Shown here one piece after another: positions 34,586 through 44,545 of a DNA stretch of 64,000 nucleotides (position 1 is the stretch's first letter; every line of letters begins with the position of its first letter). The notes beneath the pieces were generated by a model. It ran no database searches. It saw nothing but the letters and a program-made list of their open reading frames with translations, and was not told where the DNA came from. The position numbers and the translations under genes were made by a program. This DNA comes from Betaproteobacteria bacterium. Lineage in GTDB: Bacteria; Pseudomonadota; Gammaproteobacteria; Burkholderiales; Rhodocyclaceae. The DNA lies in contig WRIU01000004.1 of NCBI GenBank assembly GCA_009782565.1, positions 62,001-126,000 of the forward strand, written 5' to 3'.

Positions 34586-35512
34586 ATGCCAAACATTCTT
34601 CCTCCCTCATCCGACATCGTCTTCAAAATGCTCTTCGGCAGTCCCCGTAACAGTGACATTCTCACGGCTTTCCTGCAAGCCGCCCTCCCCTTGCCCGACG
34701 ATGACTACTCCGAGATCACCCTGTTGAACCCGTTTTCCGAGAACGATTATCCCAGCGAAAAAGTCAGCATCCTTGACATTCAGGCCAAGACGACCTCCGG
34801 CAGGCTGTTGGACATCGAAATACAGGTGAAAAACCACGCCGCCATGCGCGAGCGCATCGTGTACTATCTGGCGAAAATGCTCGCCGGGCAGATAAGCGAG
34901 GGCAATCCATACGCGCAACTCAAGCCCGTCATCTGTATCCTGATCACTGATTTCATCCTGATCGCGGAAAACCACGCTTACCACAACCGCTACCGGTTCC
35001 GGGATGCCCGGACGCAATCCGAATTCACCGATCTCGCGGAAATCAACACGCTGGAACTGCCAAAACTACCAAATGAAGCAGATGGTTCTAAACTATGGGC
35101 ATGGCTGGAATTTCTGAAGACCGATAGTAAGGAGCGCATGGAAATGCTGGCAGAGAAAAATCCCGACGTAAAAAAAGCTGTGGTGCGCTTGGCAAAACTG
35201 TCTGCCGACGAAAAAGCGCGGATGCTGCATGAAGCACGACTGAAGGCAGAAATGGACGCCTATGCGTATCAGGAAGACGCCCGGAAGCTGGGCTTGGCGG
35301 AAGGTCGGGAGGAAGGTCGGGCGGAGGGGCTGGTGAAAGGCCGGGCGGAGGGTCGTGCGGAAGGCCGGACAGAAGGAAACAAAGAAGCGCGACTGGACGT
35401 TGTCCGCAACATGGTAGAGATGGGGCTTTCCACGGAAGTTATTGCAGACGCGACGGGTTTGCCCCTGGACGAAATACGCGCCTTGCAAACCTCGGGTTCA
35501 TCCCGATCCTGA
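34586..35512 (+). CDS. Rpn-family PD-(D/E)XK nuclease-type protein
   Basis: A 308-residue Rpn/transposase_31-family protein. The core SDIVFKMLFG at the start, then VSILDIQAKTTSGRLLDIEI and EIQVKNHAAMRERIVYYLAK, gives the nuclease fold with D...E-x-Q(V)K as the active-site line. The C-terminus has a repetitive GREEGRAEGL, GRAEGRAEGRTEG helix-like tail, then a final short domain (NMVEMGLSTEVIADATGLPL). Rpn proteins promote RecA-independent recombination in E. coli. The start at 34586 follows AGGACTTTCCCC and begins the conserved part. It meets the psd stop with no gap. Confidence 0.85.
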   Translation: MPNILPPSSDIVFKMLFGSPRNSDILTAFLQAALPLPDDDYSEITLLNPFSENDYPSEKVSILDIQAKTTSGRLLDIEIQVKNHAAMRERIVYYLAKMLAGQISEGNPYAQLKPVICILITDFILIAENHAYHNRYRFRDARTQSEFTDLAEINTLELPKLPNEADGSKLWAWLEFLKTDSKERMEMLAEKNPDVKKAVVRLAKLSADEKARMLHEARLKAEMDAYAYQEDARKLGLAEGREEGRAEGLVKGRAEGRAEGRTEGNKEARLDVVRNMVEMGLSTEVIADATGLPLDEIRALQTSGSSRS

Positions 35513-36367
35513 TTACTCCCCGAAACCTCCCATTGCCTCGCCCATCCTGACCGGCTTTCCCGGTAACCAGCCCGATGCGAAGCGCGTGTTCGGGCGTGAG
35601 AAGAGGGCCACCACGGTCGAACCGAGTTTGAAGCGCCCCATCTCTGCCCCCTGCGCCAAATCAATGGCGTGTTCGCCGGCTTCGTAATTCCAAAGGCTCA
35701 CCCTGCGGCCATGCGGTGGCGTCACCACGCCGTGCCAGACAGTTTCCACGCTGCCGACGATTACCGCGCCAACAAGCACGAGCGCAAACGGCCCCTGCTC
35801 CGACTCGAACACGCACACCACCCGTTCGTTGCGGGCGAATAAACCCGGTATCTTGCGCGCCATCAGTGGATTGACCGAAAAGAGGCTCCCCGGCACATGA
35901 ATCATACGGACGAGCCGCCCGGTGCAAGGCATGTGAATGCGGTGATAGTCGCGCGGGCTCAAGTAGAGCGTGGCAAAACCGCCGTTCTCAAACTTCTTCG
36001 CTACGCCGTCATCGCCACCAAGAAGAGCACGGATCGAGTAGTGATGCCCCTTGGCCTGGAAAATCTGCTCGCCCGCAATGGCCCCGCACTCGCTGATTGC
36101 GCCATCGACCGGGCAAATGAGATCGGCATCGGCAAGCGGCCGGACATCAGAGCGCAACGCGCGGGTGAAAAAATCGTTGAAACTCGCGTAGGCGAGCAAA
36201 TTCGGTTCTGCCGCTTCGCTCATATCAACGCGATAACGATGCGCGAACGCGGCGATGGCCGCCGATGTAAACGCCCCCCTCTTCCGGTTCGCAAACCAGC
36301 CCGCCAGACGGCTCAACATCCGTTTGGGCAGCAGATACTGGAACAGGACAGCAAAAAACTCTGACAT
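35513..36367 (-). CDS. psd: Phosphatidylserine decarboxylase proenzyme
   Basis: A 284-residue membrane-associated enzyme making phosphatidylethanolamine. It self-cleaves at the LGST motif (residues about 248-251, in GRFKLGSTVVALF), creating the pyruvoyl group from Ser. Other landmarks are FNDFFTRAL, PVDGAISECGAI, YLSPRDYHRIHMP with catalytic His, and FSVNPLMARKIPGLFARNER. The end touches the Rpn gene stop. Confidence 0.95.
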   Translation of the reverse strand: MSEFFAVLFQYLLPKRMLSRLAGWFANRKRGAFTSAAIAAFAHRYRVDMSEAAEPNLLAYASFNDFFTRALRSDVRPLADADLICPVDGAISECGAIAGEQIFQAKGHHYSIRALLGGDDGVAKKFENGGFATLYLSPRDYHRIHMPCTGRLVRMIHVPGSLFSVNPLMARKIPGLFARNERVVCVFESEQGPFALVLVGAVIVGSVETVWHGVVTPPHGRRVSLWNYEAGEHAIDLAQGAEMGRFKLGSTVVALFSRPNTRFASGWLPGKPVRMGEAMGGFGE

Positions 36368-36463
36368 GAATCGGCCTCGAACCCTGAAAATGAAACAAAG
36401 CGGTGATTATGCGCCACGATATGGTTACATAATGCGTAGCGCCTCCGATAAGGACACTTGATC

Positions 36464-36811
36464 ATGGCCGAAGTTTTTCTCGCCCTCACCACCTTGCCCG
36501 ACCGAGCGAGCGCGGACATGCTGGCGGCGCGGCTCATCGAGGAACATCTCGCGGCCTGCGTGAATATCCTCGCTCCGTGCGGATCGGTGTACCGTTGGCA
36601 GGGCATGGTCGAGACGGCCAGCGAGATACCCCTGCTCATCAAGACCACCCGCGACCGTTACCCGGCGCTTGAAGCGGCGGTACAGGCCATGCACCCATAC
36701 GAAGTCCCGGAATTGATCGCACTGCCCGTCGCATGCGGACTGCCCGCTTATCTTGACTGGGTGGCCGCTTCGGTTACGATGCCGAACCTGCCGCCATCCG
36801 CCACTGCTTGA
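36464..36811 (+). CDS. cutA: Divalent-cation tolerance protein CutA
   Basis: A 115-residue trimeric protein. The conserved segment is ACVNILAPCGSVYRWQGMVE, preceded by TLPDRASADMLAARLIEEHL and followed by IKTTRDRYPALEAAVQAMHP, YEVPELIALPV and YLDWV. AAGGA sits 9 bases before the ATG at 36464, preferred to the in-frame TTG at 36458. It precedes dsbD by 16 bases, a pairing common in proteobacteria. Confidence 0.93.
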   Translation: MAEVFLALTTLPDRASADMLAARLIEEHLAACVNILAPCGSVYRWQGMVETASEIPLLIKTTRDRYPALEAAVQAMHPYEVPELIALPVACGLPAYLDWVAASVTMPNLPPSATA

Positions 36812-36827
36812 TCTTGCGCCTCGCCTC

Positions 36828-38450
36828 ATGCCAATTTTCCGACGCCCGCCGCTTGCCGCTTTCGCTTTCTTCTTCATGTGTCTGCTGGCGCTTTGCGCGC
36901 CGTGCGCGCAAGCCGACGAGCCGCTCGCAGCAGAAAAAGCCTTTGCCATGCGTGCGCGCGCGGTCAGCCCTGACGCTGTGGAAGTCCTCTTTGAAATCGC
37001 GCCCAATTACTACCTTTATGGCGAACGTTTCGCGTTTGCGGCAATCCCTGCCGAGATCACCCTCGGTCACGCCGACCGACCGACCGGCGAGCGCAAAAAT
37101 GACCCCATTTTTGGAGAAGTCGAAACCTATCGCGGCCAACTGCGTATGCGCTTGCCGGTTAGCGCGCCGCCAGGAACCGAACGCTTCACACTGGCCGTAA
37201 CGAGCCAGGGCTGTTGGGAGGGCGGCATATGCTATCCCCCCACGGTACAGCGTGCTGAAATTGAACTGGCCGCATTTGCGGAAAATGGCGGCAGCGGCAG
37301 CGACAGCAGCGCGAATAGCCCAACGAACGACAGCGGCAATGAAAGCGGGCGGCTGGCCGGGTTGCTTTCTTCTGCAGGTGCGCCACTGGCATTGGCCATT
37401 TTTTTCGGACTCGGCCTGTTGCTGGCGTTTACACCTTGCGTTTTTCCGATGATTCCGATTTTGTCCGGCATCATCGTCGGGTCGGGCGGTTCCGTCTCGC
37501 GTCCGCGCGCGCTGGCGCTCTCGATTGCCTACGTACTTGGCATGGCGCTTGTTTACGCCCTGGCGGGCGTCGTTGCCGGACTGACCGGCTCCCTGTTTGC
37601 AGCCGCGTTGCAAAACACCTGGATCCCATTGGTTTTCGCCCTGCTGTTCGTGCTGCTGGCGCTGTCGATGTTCGGCCTCTTTGAACTGCGACTGCCGGTA
37701 GCGCTGCAAAACCGGCTCACCCATGCCGCCAATCGCGAAAAGGGCGGCCACCTCGGCGGCGTGGCGCTGATGGGCGCAGTTTCGGCGCTGATCGTCAGCC
37801 CCTGCGTCACGGCGCCCCTTGCGGGGGCGCTGCTTTACATCGGTAAAACCGGCGACGCGGTACTGGGCGGGCTGGCGCTCTTCGCGCTCGCGCTGGGCAT
37901 GGGCGTACCGCTCATCATTGTGGCGCTGGCGGCACATTCATTGCTGCCCAAGGCCGGACCGTGGATGGAGAGAGTCCGGAAAGCGGCGGGCGTACTGTTG
38001 CTGGCAGTCGCGCTATGGATAGCCTCGCCGGTGTTGCCGGGGCTTTTCTTCGCACATCCTGACGCGGCGACCTTGCCCGCTTTCGAGAACATCAGTTCCG
38101 AAATCGAACTCGATGCCCGATTGAAAGCCCCCGACGACCGCCCAGTTCTTCTCGATTTTTATGCCGATTGGTGCGCCGCCTGCAAAGAGATGGAACGCGA
38201 TACCTTCAGCGACCCGGCCGTCGCTGCGCGGATGGCGCGCATGCGGCTGCTGCGGGTCGACGTCACCGCCTACAATAATTCACACAAGGCGCTGCTCGGG
38301 CGCTTTGGCCTCGTCGGCCCCCCTGGCATTGTGTTTTTCAGCATGGACGGCCAGCCACGCGACGATCTGCGTGTAGTGGGATTCATGCCCGCCGCCAAAT
38401 TCTCCGCACTGCTCGACCGTGCGCTGGCGTCGCTTTCGGGCTATAATTAA
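36828..38450 (+). CDS. dsbD: Thiol:disulfide interchange protein DsbD
   Basis: A 540-residue inner-membrane protein moving electrons from cytoplasmic thioredoxin to the periplasm. It has a signal peptide, then the periplasmic alpha domain with GCWEGGICYPP (cysteines about 129 and 135). The transmembrane beta domain is at about 180-400 with FTPCVFPMIP and SPCVTAPLAGAL cysteines, and the C-terminal thioredoxin-like gamma domain has WCAACKEM at about 447. All six redox cysteines are visible. The start at 36828 begins the signal peptide. Confidence 0.95.
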   Translation: MPIFRRPPLAAFAFFFMCLLALCAPCAQADEPLAAEKAFAMRARAVSPDAVEVLFEIAPNYYLYGERFAFAAIPAEITLGHADRPTGERKNDPIFGEVETYRGQLRMRLPVSAPPGTERFTLAVTSQGCWEGGICYPPTVQRAEIELAAFAENGGSGSDSSANSPTNDSGNESGRLAGLLSSAGAPLALAIFFGLGLLLAFTPCVFPMIPILSGIIVGSGGSVSRPRALALSIAYVLGMALVYALAGVVAGLTGSLFAAALQNTWIPLVFALLFVLLALSMFGLFELRLPVALQNRLTHAANREKGGHLGGVALMGAVSALIVSPCVTAPLAGALLYIGKTGDAVLGGLALFALALGMGVPLIIVALAAHSLLPKAGPWMERVRKAAGVLLLAVALWIASPVLPGLFFAHPDAATLPAFENISSEIELDARLKAPDDRPVLLDFYADWCAACKEMERDTFSDPAVAARMARMRLLRVDVTAYNNSHKALLGRFGLVGPPGIVFFSMDGQPRDDLRVVGFMPAAKFSALLDRALASLSGYN

Positions 38451-38475
38451 TCATTTTTCATCCTTCCGTACTCTT

Positions 38476-39093
38476 ATGTTCTCCGGTATCGTGGCTGCGG
38501 TCGGCCATATCGAACAGATCGAACCCTTGGGCGACGGGCTGCGTCTCACCGTAGAGACCGGCGGGCTTGACCTCGATGGCGTCGCCCTCGGCGACAGTAT
38601 CGCCAACAGTGGCGTGTGCCTGACCGTGATCGCGCTTGACGGCAACCGGGTGAAATTCGACGTTTCGCGCGAAACCCTCAACTGTTCGGTCGGGTTGGAT
38701 CGTGTGGGCAGCGCGCTCAATCTCGAAAAGGCGCTCGCCTTGAACGGCCTCATCGGCGGCCATCTGGTCACAGGGCATGTGGACGGTATCGGCGAAATCA
38801 TGAATTTCGCGCCTCTGGCAGAGAGTTTTGAACTGGCCGTGCGCGCACCGGACTCCATCGCGGGTTACATCGCGCGCAAAGGTTCCGTCACCGTCAACGG
38901 CGTGAGCCTGACGGTCAATGACGTCCACGGGCGCGATTTTTCGATTAACCTGATCCCGCACACGATTGCCGTCACCAATTTCAAGCATCTGAAAACGGGT
39001 GACAAGGTCAACCTCGAAATCGACCTCATTGCCCGTTACGTCGAGCGTATGATGGCTTGGCGCGAAGAACAGGATGCGGAAAACGCTGTCTGA
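38476..39093 (+). CDS. ribE: Riboflavin synthase alpha chain
   Basis: A 205-residue protein with two lumazine-binding repeats: [20 protein letters not shown] with [13 protein letters not shown], then [14 protein letters not shown] with [20 protein letters not shown]. It converts two 6,7-dimethyl-8-ribityllumazine molecules to riboflavin. Only 25 bases separate it from dsbD, too few for an FMN riboswitch. First gene of the rib cluster, with nusB at the end. Confidence 0.95.
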   Translation: MFSGIVAAVGHIEQIEPLGDGLRLTVETGGLDLDGVALGDSIANSGVCLTVIALDGNRVKFDVSRETLNCSVGLDRVGSALNLEKALALNGLIGGHLVTGHVDGIGEIMNFAPLAESFELAVRAPDSIAGYIARKGSVTVNGVSLTVNDVHGRDFSINLIPHTIAVTNFKHLKTGDKVNLEIDLIARYVERMMAWREEQDAENAV

Positions 39094-39137
39094 GTTTCCC
39101 GTACCTGCCTTCTTCCCAAATTACGTTGAGCCAAAAA

Positions 39138-40322
39138 ATGAGCGCGCAAATCCATAACATCCCGATGCAAACCACCGCACACAAAAGCGCCCTGTCCCCA
39201 ATTTCCGAGATCATCGCCGAGATCAAAGCCGGGCGCGTCGTCGTGCTCGTCGACGAGGAAGAGCGCGAGAACGAAGGCGACCTGCTGATGGCCGCCGAAT
39301 TCGTCACCCCGGAAGCCATCAATTTCATGGTCACGCATGGTCGCGGCCTCGTCTGCCTGACGCTCACCGCCGAGCGTTGCGAACAACTCGGCCTCGAACA
39401 AATGGTCAAGGACAACCGCGCCCAGTACGGCACGGCCTTTACCGCCTCCATCGAAGCCGCCTCCGGCGTGACGACAGGCATCTCAGCCTACGACCGCGCC
39501 CACACGATTCAGGTGGCCGTTGCCCGCCACGCCAAACCGGAAGACATCGTAACGCCCGGTCACATCTTTCCGCTCACCGCCCAGAAGGGCGGCGTACTGA
39601 TCCGCGCGGGCCACACCGAAGCCGGTTGCGACCTTGCCCAGCTTGCCGGGCTGGAACCGGCAGCAGTCATCTGCGAAGTGCTCAAGGAAGACGGCACGAT
39701 GGCGCGGCTGCCCGATCTGGTCGAATTTGCCCGTAGGCACAAACTCAAGATCGGAGCCATCCGCGACCTCATCGAATACCGCGCCGCCAACGAACGGTTG
39801 ATCGAGCGCATCGCAGACAAAGAAATCGACACGCCTTACGGGCATTTCCACCTCGCGGCCTTCCGTGACAAAACCTCGGATGACGTACATTTCGCGGTCT
39901 ACCACGGCGACATCCGCCCAGAGGTTGAAACCTTCGTTCGCGTACATGAGTCGGTTTCTTTCGTCGATTTTCTCGATTTTTCCCCCGGCAGCCATTCCTT
40001 TCCGCTTCACCAGGCGTTCACAGGGCTGGCCGAAGCCGAGGCAGGCGTCGTCGTGCTTCTGTACCGCCCACAAACCGGGCAGGAACTGCTCGACCACCTC
40101 ACCGGTTGCGGCGCGCCGCAGCCACGCTGGGACGCGAGGCTCTCAGGAGTCGGCGCGCAAATCCTACGCAGCCTCAACGTCGGCAAGATGCGCTTGCTGT
40201 CCAGCCCACGCAAGATTCCCAACATGGCCGGTTTTGGACTCGAAATCACGGGCTTTCTCACGCATCCGGAACCATGCGGCAACCGGGATGCCCTGCCCGC
40301 CCCCTCCCGCAAGTCTGACTGA
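39138..40322 (+). CDS. ribBA: DHBP synthase with degenerate GTP-cyclohydrolase-II-like domain
   Basis: A 394-residue two-domain protein. The N-terminal RibB half is intact: [33 protein letters not shown] and [20 protein letters not shown] with the metal-binding residues, so it makes 3,4-dihydroxy-2-butanone 4-phosphate. The C-terminal half (about 210-394) keeps the RibA-like outline ([27 protein letters not shown]) but lacks the zinc-binding cysteines and the RQEGRGIG arginine loop (here [11 protein letters not shown]). It is therefore probably inactive as cyclohydrolase, as in RibBX proteins, and a separate ribA is expected. Start at 39138, or the in-frame ATG at 39165. Confidence 0.88.
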   Translation: MSAQIHNIPMQTTAHKSALSPISEIIAEIKAGRVVVLVDEEERENEGDLLMAAEFVTPEAINFMVTHGRGLVCLTLTAERCEQLGLEQMVKDNRAQYGTAFTASIEAASGVTTGISAYDRAHTIQVAVARHAKPEDIVTPGHIFPLTAQKGGVLIRAGHTEAGCDLAQLAGLEPAAVICEVLKEDGTMARLPDLVEFARRHKLKIGAIRDLIEYRAANERLIERIADKEIDTPYGHFHLAAFRDKTSDDVHFAVYHGDIRPEVETFVRVHESVSFVDFLDFSPGSHSFPLHQAFTGLAEAEAGVVVLLYRPQTGQELLDHLTGCGAPQPRWDARLSGVGAQILRSLNVGKMRLLSSPRKIPNMAGFGLEITGFLTHPEPCGNRDALPAPSRKSD

Positions 40323-40360
40323 ACTCAAACCCTTTTCGCTTTTTCTCCCTGCACGACACC

Positions 40361-40831
40361 ATGTCCCGCTACGACGGTATTACTGAATACGATATTGACC
40401 TCGACGGCCAAGGGCTTCGCATCGGCATCGTCATGAGCCGCTTCAACCCGGATGTGGGCGAAGGGCTGCTTTCAGCCTGCATCGAGGAATTGCGCGCCCT
40501 CGGCGTCGCCCCCGCCGCAATCCGGATTGCCACCGTACCCGGCGCGCTCGAAATTCCGCTGGCGCTGCAACGCCTTGCCCGTAGCGGCCAGTTCGACGCG
40601 CTAGTGGCGCTTGGCGCGGTCATCCGTGGCGAGACTTACCACTTTGAGCTGGTTTCCAATGAAATGGGCGCGGGTATCTCCCAGGTCGCGCTTGACAGCG
40701 GACTGCCAATTGCCAACGGCGTACTGACCACCGAAGACGATGATCAGGCGCTGGCGCGAAACCATGACAAGGGCAGAGACTGCGCGCGCGCGGCAGTCGA
40801 GATGGCCAAGCTGCTGAAGGCAATGCCATGA
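40361..40831 (+). CDS. ribH: 6,7-dimethyl-8-ribityllumazine synthase
   Basis: A 156-residue lumazine synthase joining the RibB product and the pyrimidine intermediate. Landmarks are [56 protein letters not shown] and [13 protein letters not shown]. The active-site His (TYHFE) is present. Its end overlaps nusB by four bases (ATGA), a classic ribH-nusB arrangement. Confidence 0.95.
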   Translation: MSRYDGITEYDIDLDGQGLRIGIVMSRFNPDVGEGLLSACIEELRALGVAPAAIRIATVPGALEIPLALQRLARSGQFDALVALGAVIRGETYHFELVSNEMGAGISQVALDSGLPIANGVLTTEDDDQALARNHDKGRDCARAAVEMAKLLKAMP

Positions 40832-41406
40832 GCCGGGAAGGACGACGGGAAATCGCCGCGCGGCACCGGGCACGCGAACTCGCGCTGCAAGGCCTCTACC
40901 AGTGGCTGCTGAACGAGCCCAGGGAGACGCCCATGGAAGAAATACGAGCGCCATCCGTCGGGCTTTCGCTGTCGTCGCCGCAAGCGCAATTACTCGCTAT
41001 CGAAGAACTTCTCGCCAGCGCCGTGCGGGAAGGCAAGCCCTCGGAAAGAAAAACCAGTTCGCGCACCCCGCCGGACGCCGAATTCTTCGCTGCCCTGCTG
41101 CAAGGCGCGGCGCGTGAAGCTCCCGAGGCGCGCGAAATCATCGAACCGCTACTCACGCGTGCCGTCGCGGAACTCTCGCCGGTCGAACACGCGATCCTGT
41201 TGTTGAGCGTCTTCGAGCTACGCCACGACATCGGGACGCCCTACCGCGTCATCATCAACGAAGCCATCGAACTGGCAAAAAAATACGGCGCAGCAGACGG
41301 GCACAAATTCATCAACGGCGTACTCGACCGCGCGGCGGCCAGCCTACGCCCCGAAGAAGTCGCCGTTACGCGCGCGCAGGGGCCGGGCAAAAACGAGCGC
41401 GGCTGA
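40828..41406 (+). CDS. nusB: Transcription antitermination protein NusB, with an internal insertion
   Basis: A 192-residue protein, longer than E. coli NusB (139). N-terminal [17 protein letters not shown] and C-terminal [40 protein letters not shown] and [12 protein letters not shown] are conserved. The extra residues lie mostly at about 35-85, a variable stretch rich in Ser, Arg and Glu. NusB with NusE binds boxA RNA for rRNA antitermination. Followed by a strong terminator. Confidence 0.92.
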   Translation: MSREGRREIAARHRARELALQGLYQWLLNEPRETPMEEIRAPSVGLSLSSPQAQLLAIEELLASAVREGKPSERKTSSRTPPDAEFFAALLQGAAREAPEAREIIEPLLTRAVAELSPVEHAILLLSVFELRHDIGTPYRVIINEAIELAKKYGAADGHKFINGVLDRAAASLRPEEVAVTRAQGPGKNERG

Positions 41407-41456
41407 AGCACCAACCTTGCGGGGCAACTCCCAGAAGACCTTCTTTGAGTGGCAAT

Positions 41457-41495
41457 AAAAAAACCGGCAGAGGCGATCGCCTCTGCCGGTTTTTC
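41457..41495. terminator. Bidirectional intrinsic terminator
   Basis: A perfect palindrome CCGGCAGAGGCGA-TCGCCTCTGCCGG flanked by AAAAAAA on the left and TTTTT on the right. It serves nusB (plus) and the HU gene (minus), which converge here. Stem of 13 bp with U-tract on both strands. Confidence 0.95.
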
Positions 41496-41517
41496 GTTCA
41501 ACATCTCTCAAATCAGC

Positions 41518-41808
41518 TCAGCGCTTACCTTTGCTGGCATTGACGGCGGCCTTCAGGGTCGCGCCAGCGGAAAACTTGGGCACTTTCGATGCGGCAATCT
41601 TGATTGCCGCGCCCGTCTGTGGATTACGGCCCGTACGCGCCGCGCGACCGGAAACTTCAAACGACCCGAAACCGGTAAAGGCCACCTTGTCGCCCTTGAC
41701 CAGTTGCTCGGATATGATCTCCAGCACCCCAGTCAGTGCACGCTCGGCCTGAGCACGCGGAATATCCAGACGATCGGCCAATGCTTCGACGAATTCACCT
41801 TTATTCAT
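41518..41808 (-). CDS. hup: HU family DNA-binding protein
   Basis: A 96-residue nucleoid protein. It begins MNKGEFVEALADRLDIPRAQ, with VTGFGSFEV-like FTGFGSFEVSGRAARTGRNP and the DNA-contacting arm PQTGAAIKIAASKVPKFSAG. GAGGA lies 6 bases before the ATG at 41808. The ending ASKGKR is basic. It is HU rather than IHF, as the start and arm match HupB. A single-gene unit divergent from recA. Confidence 0.92.
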   Translation of the reverse strand: MNKGEFVEALADRLDIPRAQAERALTGVLEIISEQLVKGDKVAFTGFGSFEVSGRAARTGRNPQTGAAIKIAASKVPKFSAGATLKAAVNASKGKR

Positions 41809-42268
41809 GCTTTTCCTCAATTGGACAGGGTTATTGTTACTGTGGGACAAGACAAGCGTTGTTGCTGGAACAACCGGACGATGCCATATCAGCCCGGAGG
41901 ATTCTAGCACTGTCATGAGAAAGTGCGCCCAGTCCTTATCAAAAAAGCCGCAGAAACCGGGAATGTGGTGGAAATGTCCATGATACGATAATTTTTGTCA
42001 TGCAAAAAATACTACAAACGAAAATAATCATCTGTATCAGACTCTATTTTTATATATGCAACAATTAGGGTACTATAGCGGCGCGCCGGAGAAAGTCTCC
42101 GGACATTGCGTTTCCAACCCGTCCCGCACATTTTTTGTCCCAGGAAAGACCTGAACCTTTCGGTACACCAGGAATTTCGCGGCGGCGGCACGAGAAGAAC
42201 GTAGATCGGCTCTGCAATATTTATGCCATAATTCGTAACCTCAACTGAAGAAAGAAACAGGACGGTTC
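41809..42268. other. 460-base intergenic region upstream of recA and hup
   Basis: No convincing gene. Between 41990 and 42080 it is markedly A/T-rich (ATAATTTTTGTCATGC, TTTTTATATATGC) before a TACTAT -10-like hexamer near 42072. Next is a perfect hairpin CCGGAGA-AAG-TCTCCGG (about 42088-42104). The final 150 bases contain no recognised gene or repeat. A consensus LexA box (CTGT-N8-ACAG) was not found by eye. Confidence 0.5.
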
Positions 42269-43318
42269 ATGGACGACAACAAGGCCAAGGCACTCGCCGC
42301 CGCGCTGGCGCAGATCGAAAAGCAGTTCGGCAAGGGTTCGATCATGCGGATGGGGGACGACAGCATCGAGCGCGATATTCAGACCGTATCGACCGGCTCG
42401 CTCGGACTGGACATCGCGCTAGGGCTAGGCGGCTTGCCGCGCGGGCGGGTCGTCGAAATCTACGGGCCGGAATCTTCCGGTAAAACCACCCTCACGCTCC
42501 AGGTCATCGCAGAGATGCAGAAACTCGGCGGCACAGCGGCCTTCATCGACGCCGAACATGCGCTTGATGTCGTCTACGCCGAAAAGCTTGGGGTCAAAAT
42601 CAAGGACTTGCTGATCTCGCAGCCCGATACCGGCGAACAGGCACTGGAAATCGCCGATATGCTGGTGCGCTCTGGCGGTGTGGATATCGTCGTGATCGAC
42701 TCAGTAGCCGCGCTCACGCCTAAGGCCGAAATCGAAGGCGAGATGGGCGACCAACTTCCCGGCCTGCAAGCCCGCCTGATGAGCCAGGCGTTGCGTAAAC
42801 TCACCGCCAACATCAAGCGCACCAATACCCTGGTCATTTTTATCAACCAAATACGGATGAAGATCGGCGTCATGTACGGCAGCCCTGAGACTACCACCGG
42901 CGGCAATGCGCTCAAGTTCTACGCCTCGGTACGCATGGACATCCGCCGTACCGGCGGGATCAAGAAAAACGACGTAATCGTGGGTTCCGAAACCAAGGTC
43001 AAGGTCGTCAAGAATAAGGTCTCTCCCCCATTCAAGGAGGCGCATTTCGACATTCTCTACGGCGAGGGCATCTCGCGCGAAGGCGAGATCATCGACTTAG
43101 GCGTCGCGCACAGCATCGTCGACAAATCCGGAGCCTGGTACGCCTACAAGGGCAACAAGATCGGCCAAGGCAAGGACAACACGCGCGAATTCCTCCGCAA
43201 CAATCCGGTCATGGCCGTTGAGATCGAAAACCGGGTGCGGCTGGCCGTCGGTCTGCCCGAATTGCCCGCCACCAAACCAGCGAAGCCTGAATCCGCCAAA
43301 CCTGACACCGCTAAATAA
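42269..43318 (+). CDS. recA: Recombinase RecA
   Basis: A 349-residue recombinase. Walker [15 protein letters not shown] at about 66-79, the DNA loop L1/L2 region ([20 protein letters not shown] and [20 protein letters not shown]) and the C-terminal KEGRRE-type region ([17 protein letters not shown]) are intact. The C-terminus is Pro/Lys/Ala-rich ([15 protein letters not shown]). It forms filaments on single-stranded DNA for homologous recombination and LexA cleavage. Followed by recX. Confidence 0.98.
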   Translation: MDDNKAKALAAALAQIEKQFGKGSIMRMGDDSIERDIQTVSTGSLGLDIALGLGGLPRGRVVEIYGPESSGKTTLTLQVIAEMQKLGGTAAFIDAEHALDVVYAEKLGVKIKDLLISQPDTGEQALEIADMLVRSGGVDIVVIDSVAALTPKAEIEGEMGDQLPGLQARLMSQALRKLTANIKRTNTLVIFINQIRMKIGVMYGSPETTTGGNALKFYASVRMDIRRTGGIKKNDVIVGSETKVKVVKNKVSPPFKEAHFDILYGEGISREGEIIDLGVAHSIVDKSGAWYAYKGNKIGQGKDNTREFLRNNPVMAVEIENRVRLAVGLPELPATKPAKPESAKPDTAK

Positions 43319-43349
43319 ATAAATAATAGAACGCCCCATCATCCGCACC

Positions 43350-43814
43350 ATGAGTAAGCCAAACCTGCGCGAGCGGGCCTTGCGCTGCCTCTCCCGGCGC
43401 GACTACAGCCGCGCCGAACTGGCGACAAAGCTCGCGCCTTACGGCACGGACGAGGAAATCGAAACCGTACTGAACCGCATGGGCGAGCTATCTCTTCAAT
43501 CCGACGCGCGCATGGCTGAAAATTGGGTACGCACCCACGCGGGGCGCTTTGGCCGCGTTCGGTTGCGGCATGAACTCACCCGGCGCGGCCTGGCGCGCGA
43601 ACTGATCGAAGAAGCGCTTGCAAACGGCGACATGGCAAGCGAACTCGAACGCGCGCGCGCAGTATGGCAGTCCCGGTATTCCGCCCTGCCCCTTGACGCC
43701 CGCGAATGGACGCGGCAAACCCGCTTCCTGCTTGCGCGCGGTTTCGCTACCGACACCGTCCGTGCCGTGCTCCACGGCACGCCTGAAGAAAACGAGGAAG
43801 ATGGGGCATCATGA
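43350..43814 (+). CDS. recX: RecA regulator RecX
   Basis: A 154-residue protein made of tandem three-helix repeats: [40 protein letters not shown] with [20 protein letters not shown], and [20 protein letters not shown] ending with [10 protein letters not shown]. RecX inhibits RecA filaments. It lies 31 bases after recA and overlaps the start of lptB by four bases (ATGA). Confidence 0.92.
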   Translation: MSKPNLRERALRCLSRRDYSRAELATKLAPYGTDEEIETVLNRMGELSLQSDARMAENWVRTHAGRFGRVRLRHELTRRGLARELIEEALANGDMASELERARAVWQSRYSALPLDAREWTRQTRFLLARGFATDTVRAVLHGTPEENEEDGAS

Positions 43815-44533
43815 GCCTGCTGACAGCAACCGGCCTCCGCAAACGCTATAAGGCACGCACCGTCGTGCATGACGTTTCGTTCGAGGTCAAACCCGGCGAA
43901 ATTGCAGGATTGCTCGGCCCCAACGGCGCAGGCAAAACCACCTGCTTCTACATGATCGTCGGCCTCGTGCGTAGCGACGGCGGCGAAATCCACCTTGGCG
44001 GCGAGCGGATCACCCACCTGCCCATCCATGCCCGCGCGCGGCTTGGGCTCTCTTACCTGCCGCAGGAAATGAGCGTGTTCCGCAAGCTCACCGTGGCCGA
44101 AAACATCCGCGCCGTGCTTGAACTTCAGGGACTGGAAGAAAAACAAACCGCCCAGCGCCTCGATGAACTTCTCGTCGAGTTGGGCATCTCACATCTGCGC
44201 GACAACACCGCCATTTCGCTCTCCGGCGGCGAACGGCGGCGCTGCGAGATTGCGCGGGCGCTGGCGACGTCCCCCCGCCTGATCCTGCTCGACGAACCTT
44301 TCGCGGGGGTCGACCCCATTGCGGTAATCGACATCCAGAAGATCATCCGTTTTCTCAAGGAGCGCGGCATCGGCGTACTGATTACCGACCACAATGTGCG
44401 TGAGACCCTGGGCATCTGCGACCACGCCACGATCATCAGCGAAGGCCGGGTGCTGGCCGGGGGGTATCCCGCCGACATCATCGCCAACGAACAGGTTCGC
44501 CAGGTCTACCTTGGCGAACATTTCCAGCTCTGA
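43811..44533 (+). CDS. lptB: LPS export ABC transporter ATP-binding protein LptB
   Basis: A 240-residue ABC ATPase. Walker [19 protein letters not shown], the Q-loop region [20 protein letters not shown], signature [15 protein letters not shown] and Walker [24 protein letters not shown] gives the switch His. It drives lipopolysaccharide extraction with LptFG and LptC. The usual neighbours lptC and lptA are not here; recA-recX precede it instead. Confidence 0.94.
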   Translation: MSLLTATGLRKRYKARTVVHDVSFEVKPGEIAGLLGPNGAGKTTCFYMIVGLVRSDGGEIHLGGERITHLPIHARARLGLSYLPQEMSVFRKLTVAENIRAVLELQGLEEKQTAQRLDELLVELGISHLRDNTAISLSGGERRRCEIARALATSPRLILLDEPFAGVDPIAVIDIQKIIRFLKERGIGVLITDHNVRETLGICDHATIISEGRVLAGGYPADIIANEQVRQVYLGEHFQL

Positions 44534-44545
44534 GCCTTTAAGCGC

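Noticed and set aside
38451-38475. FMN riboswitch upstream of ribE
   Set aside because: Only 25 bases lie between dsbD and ribE, far too short for the RFN element.
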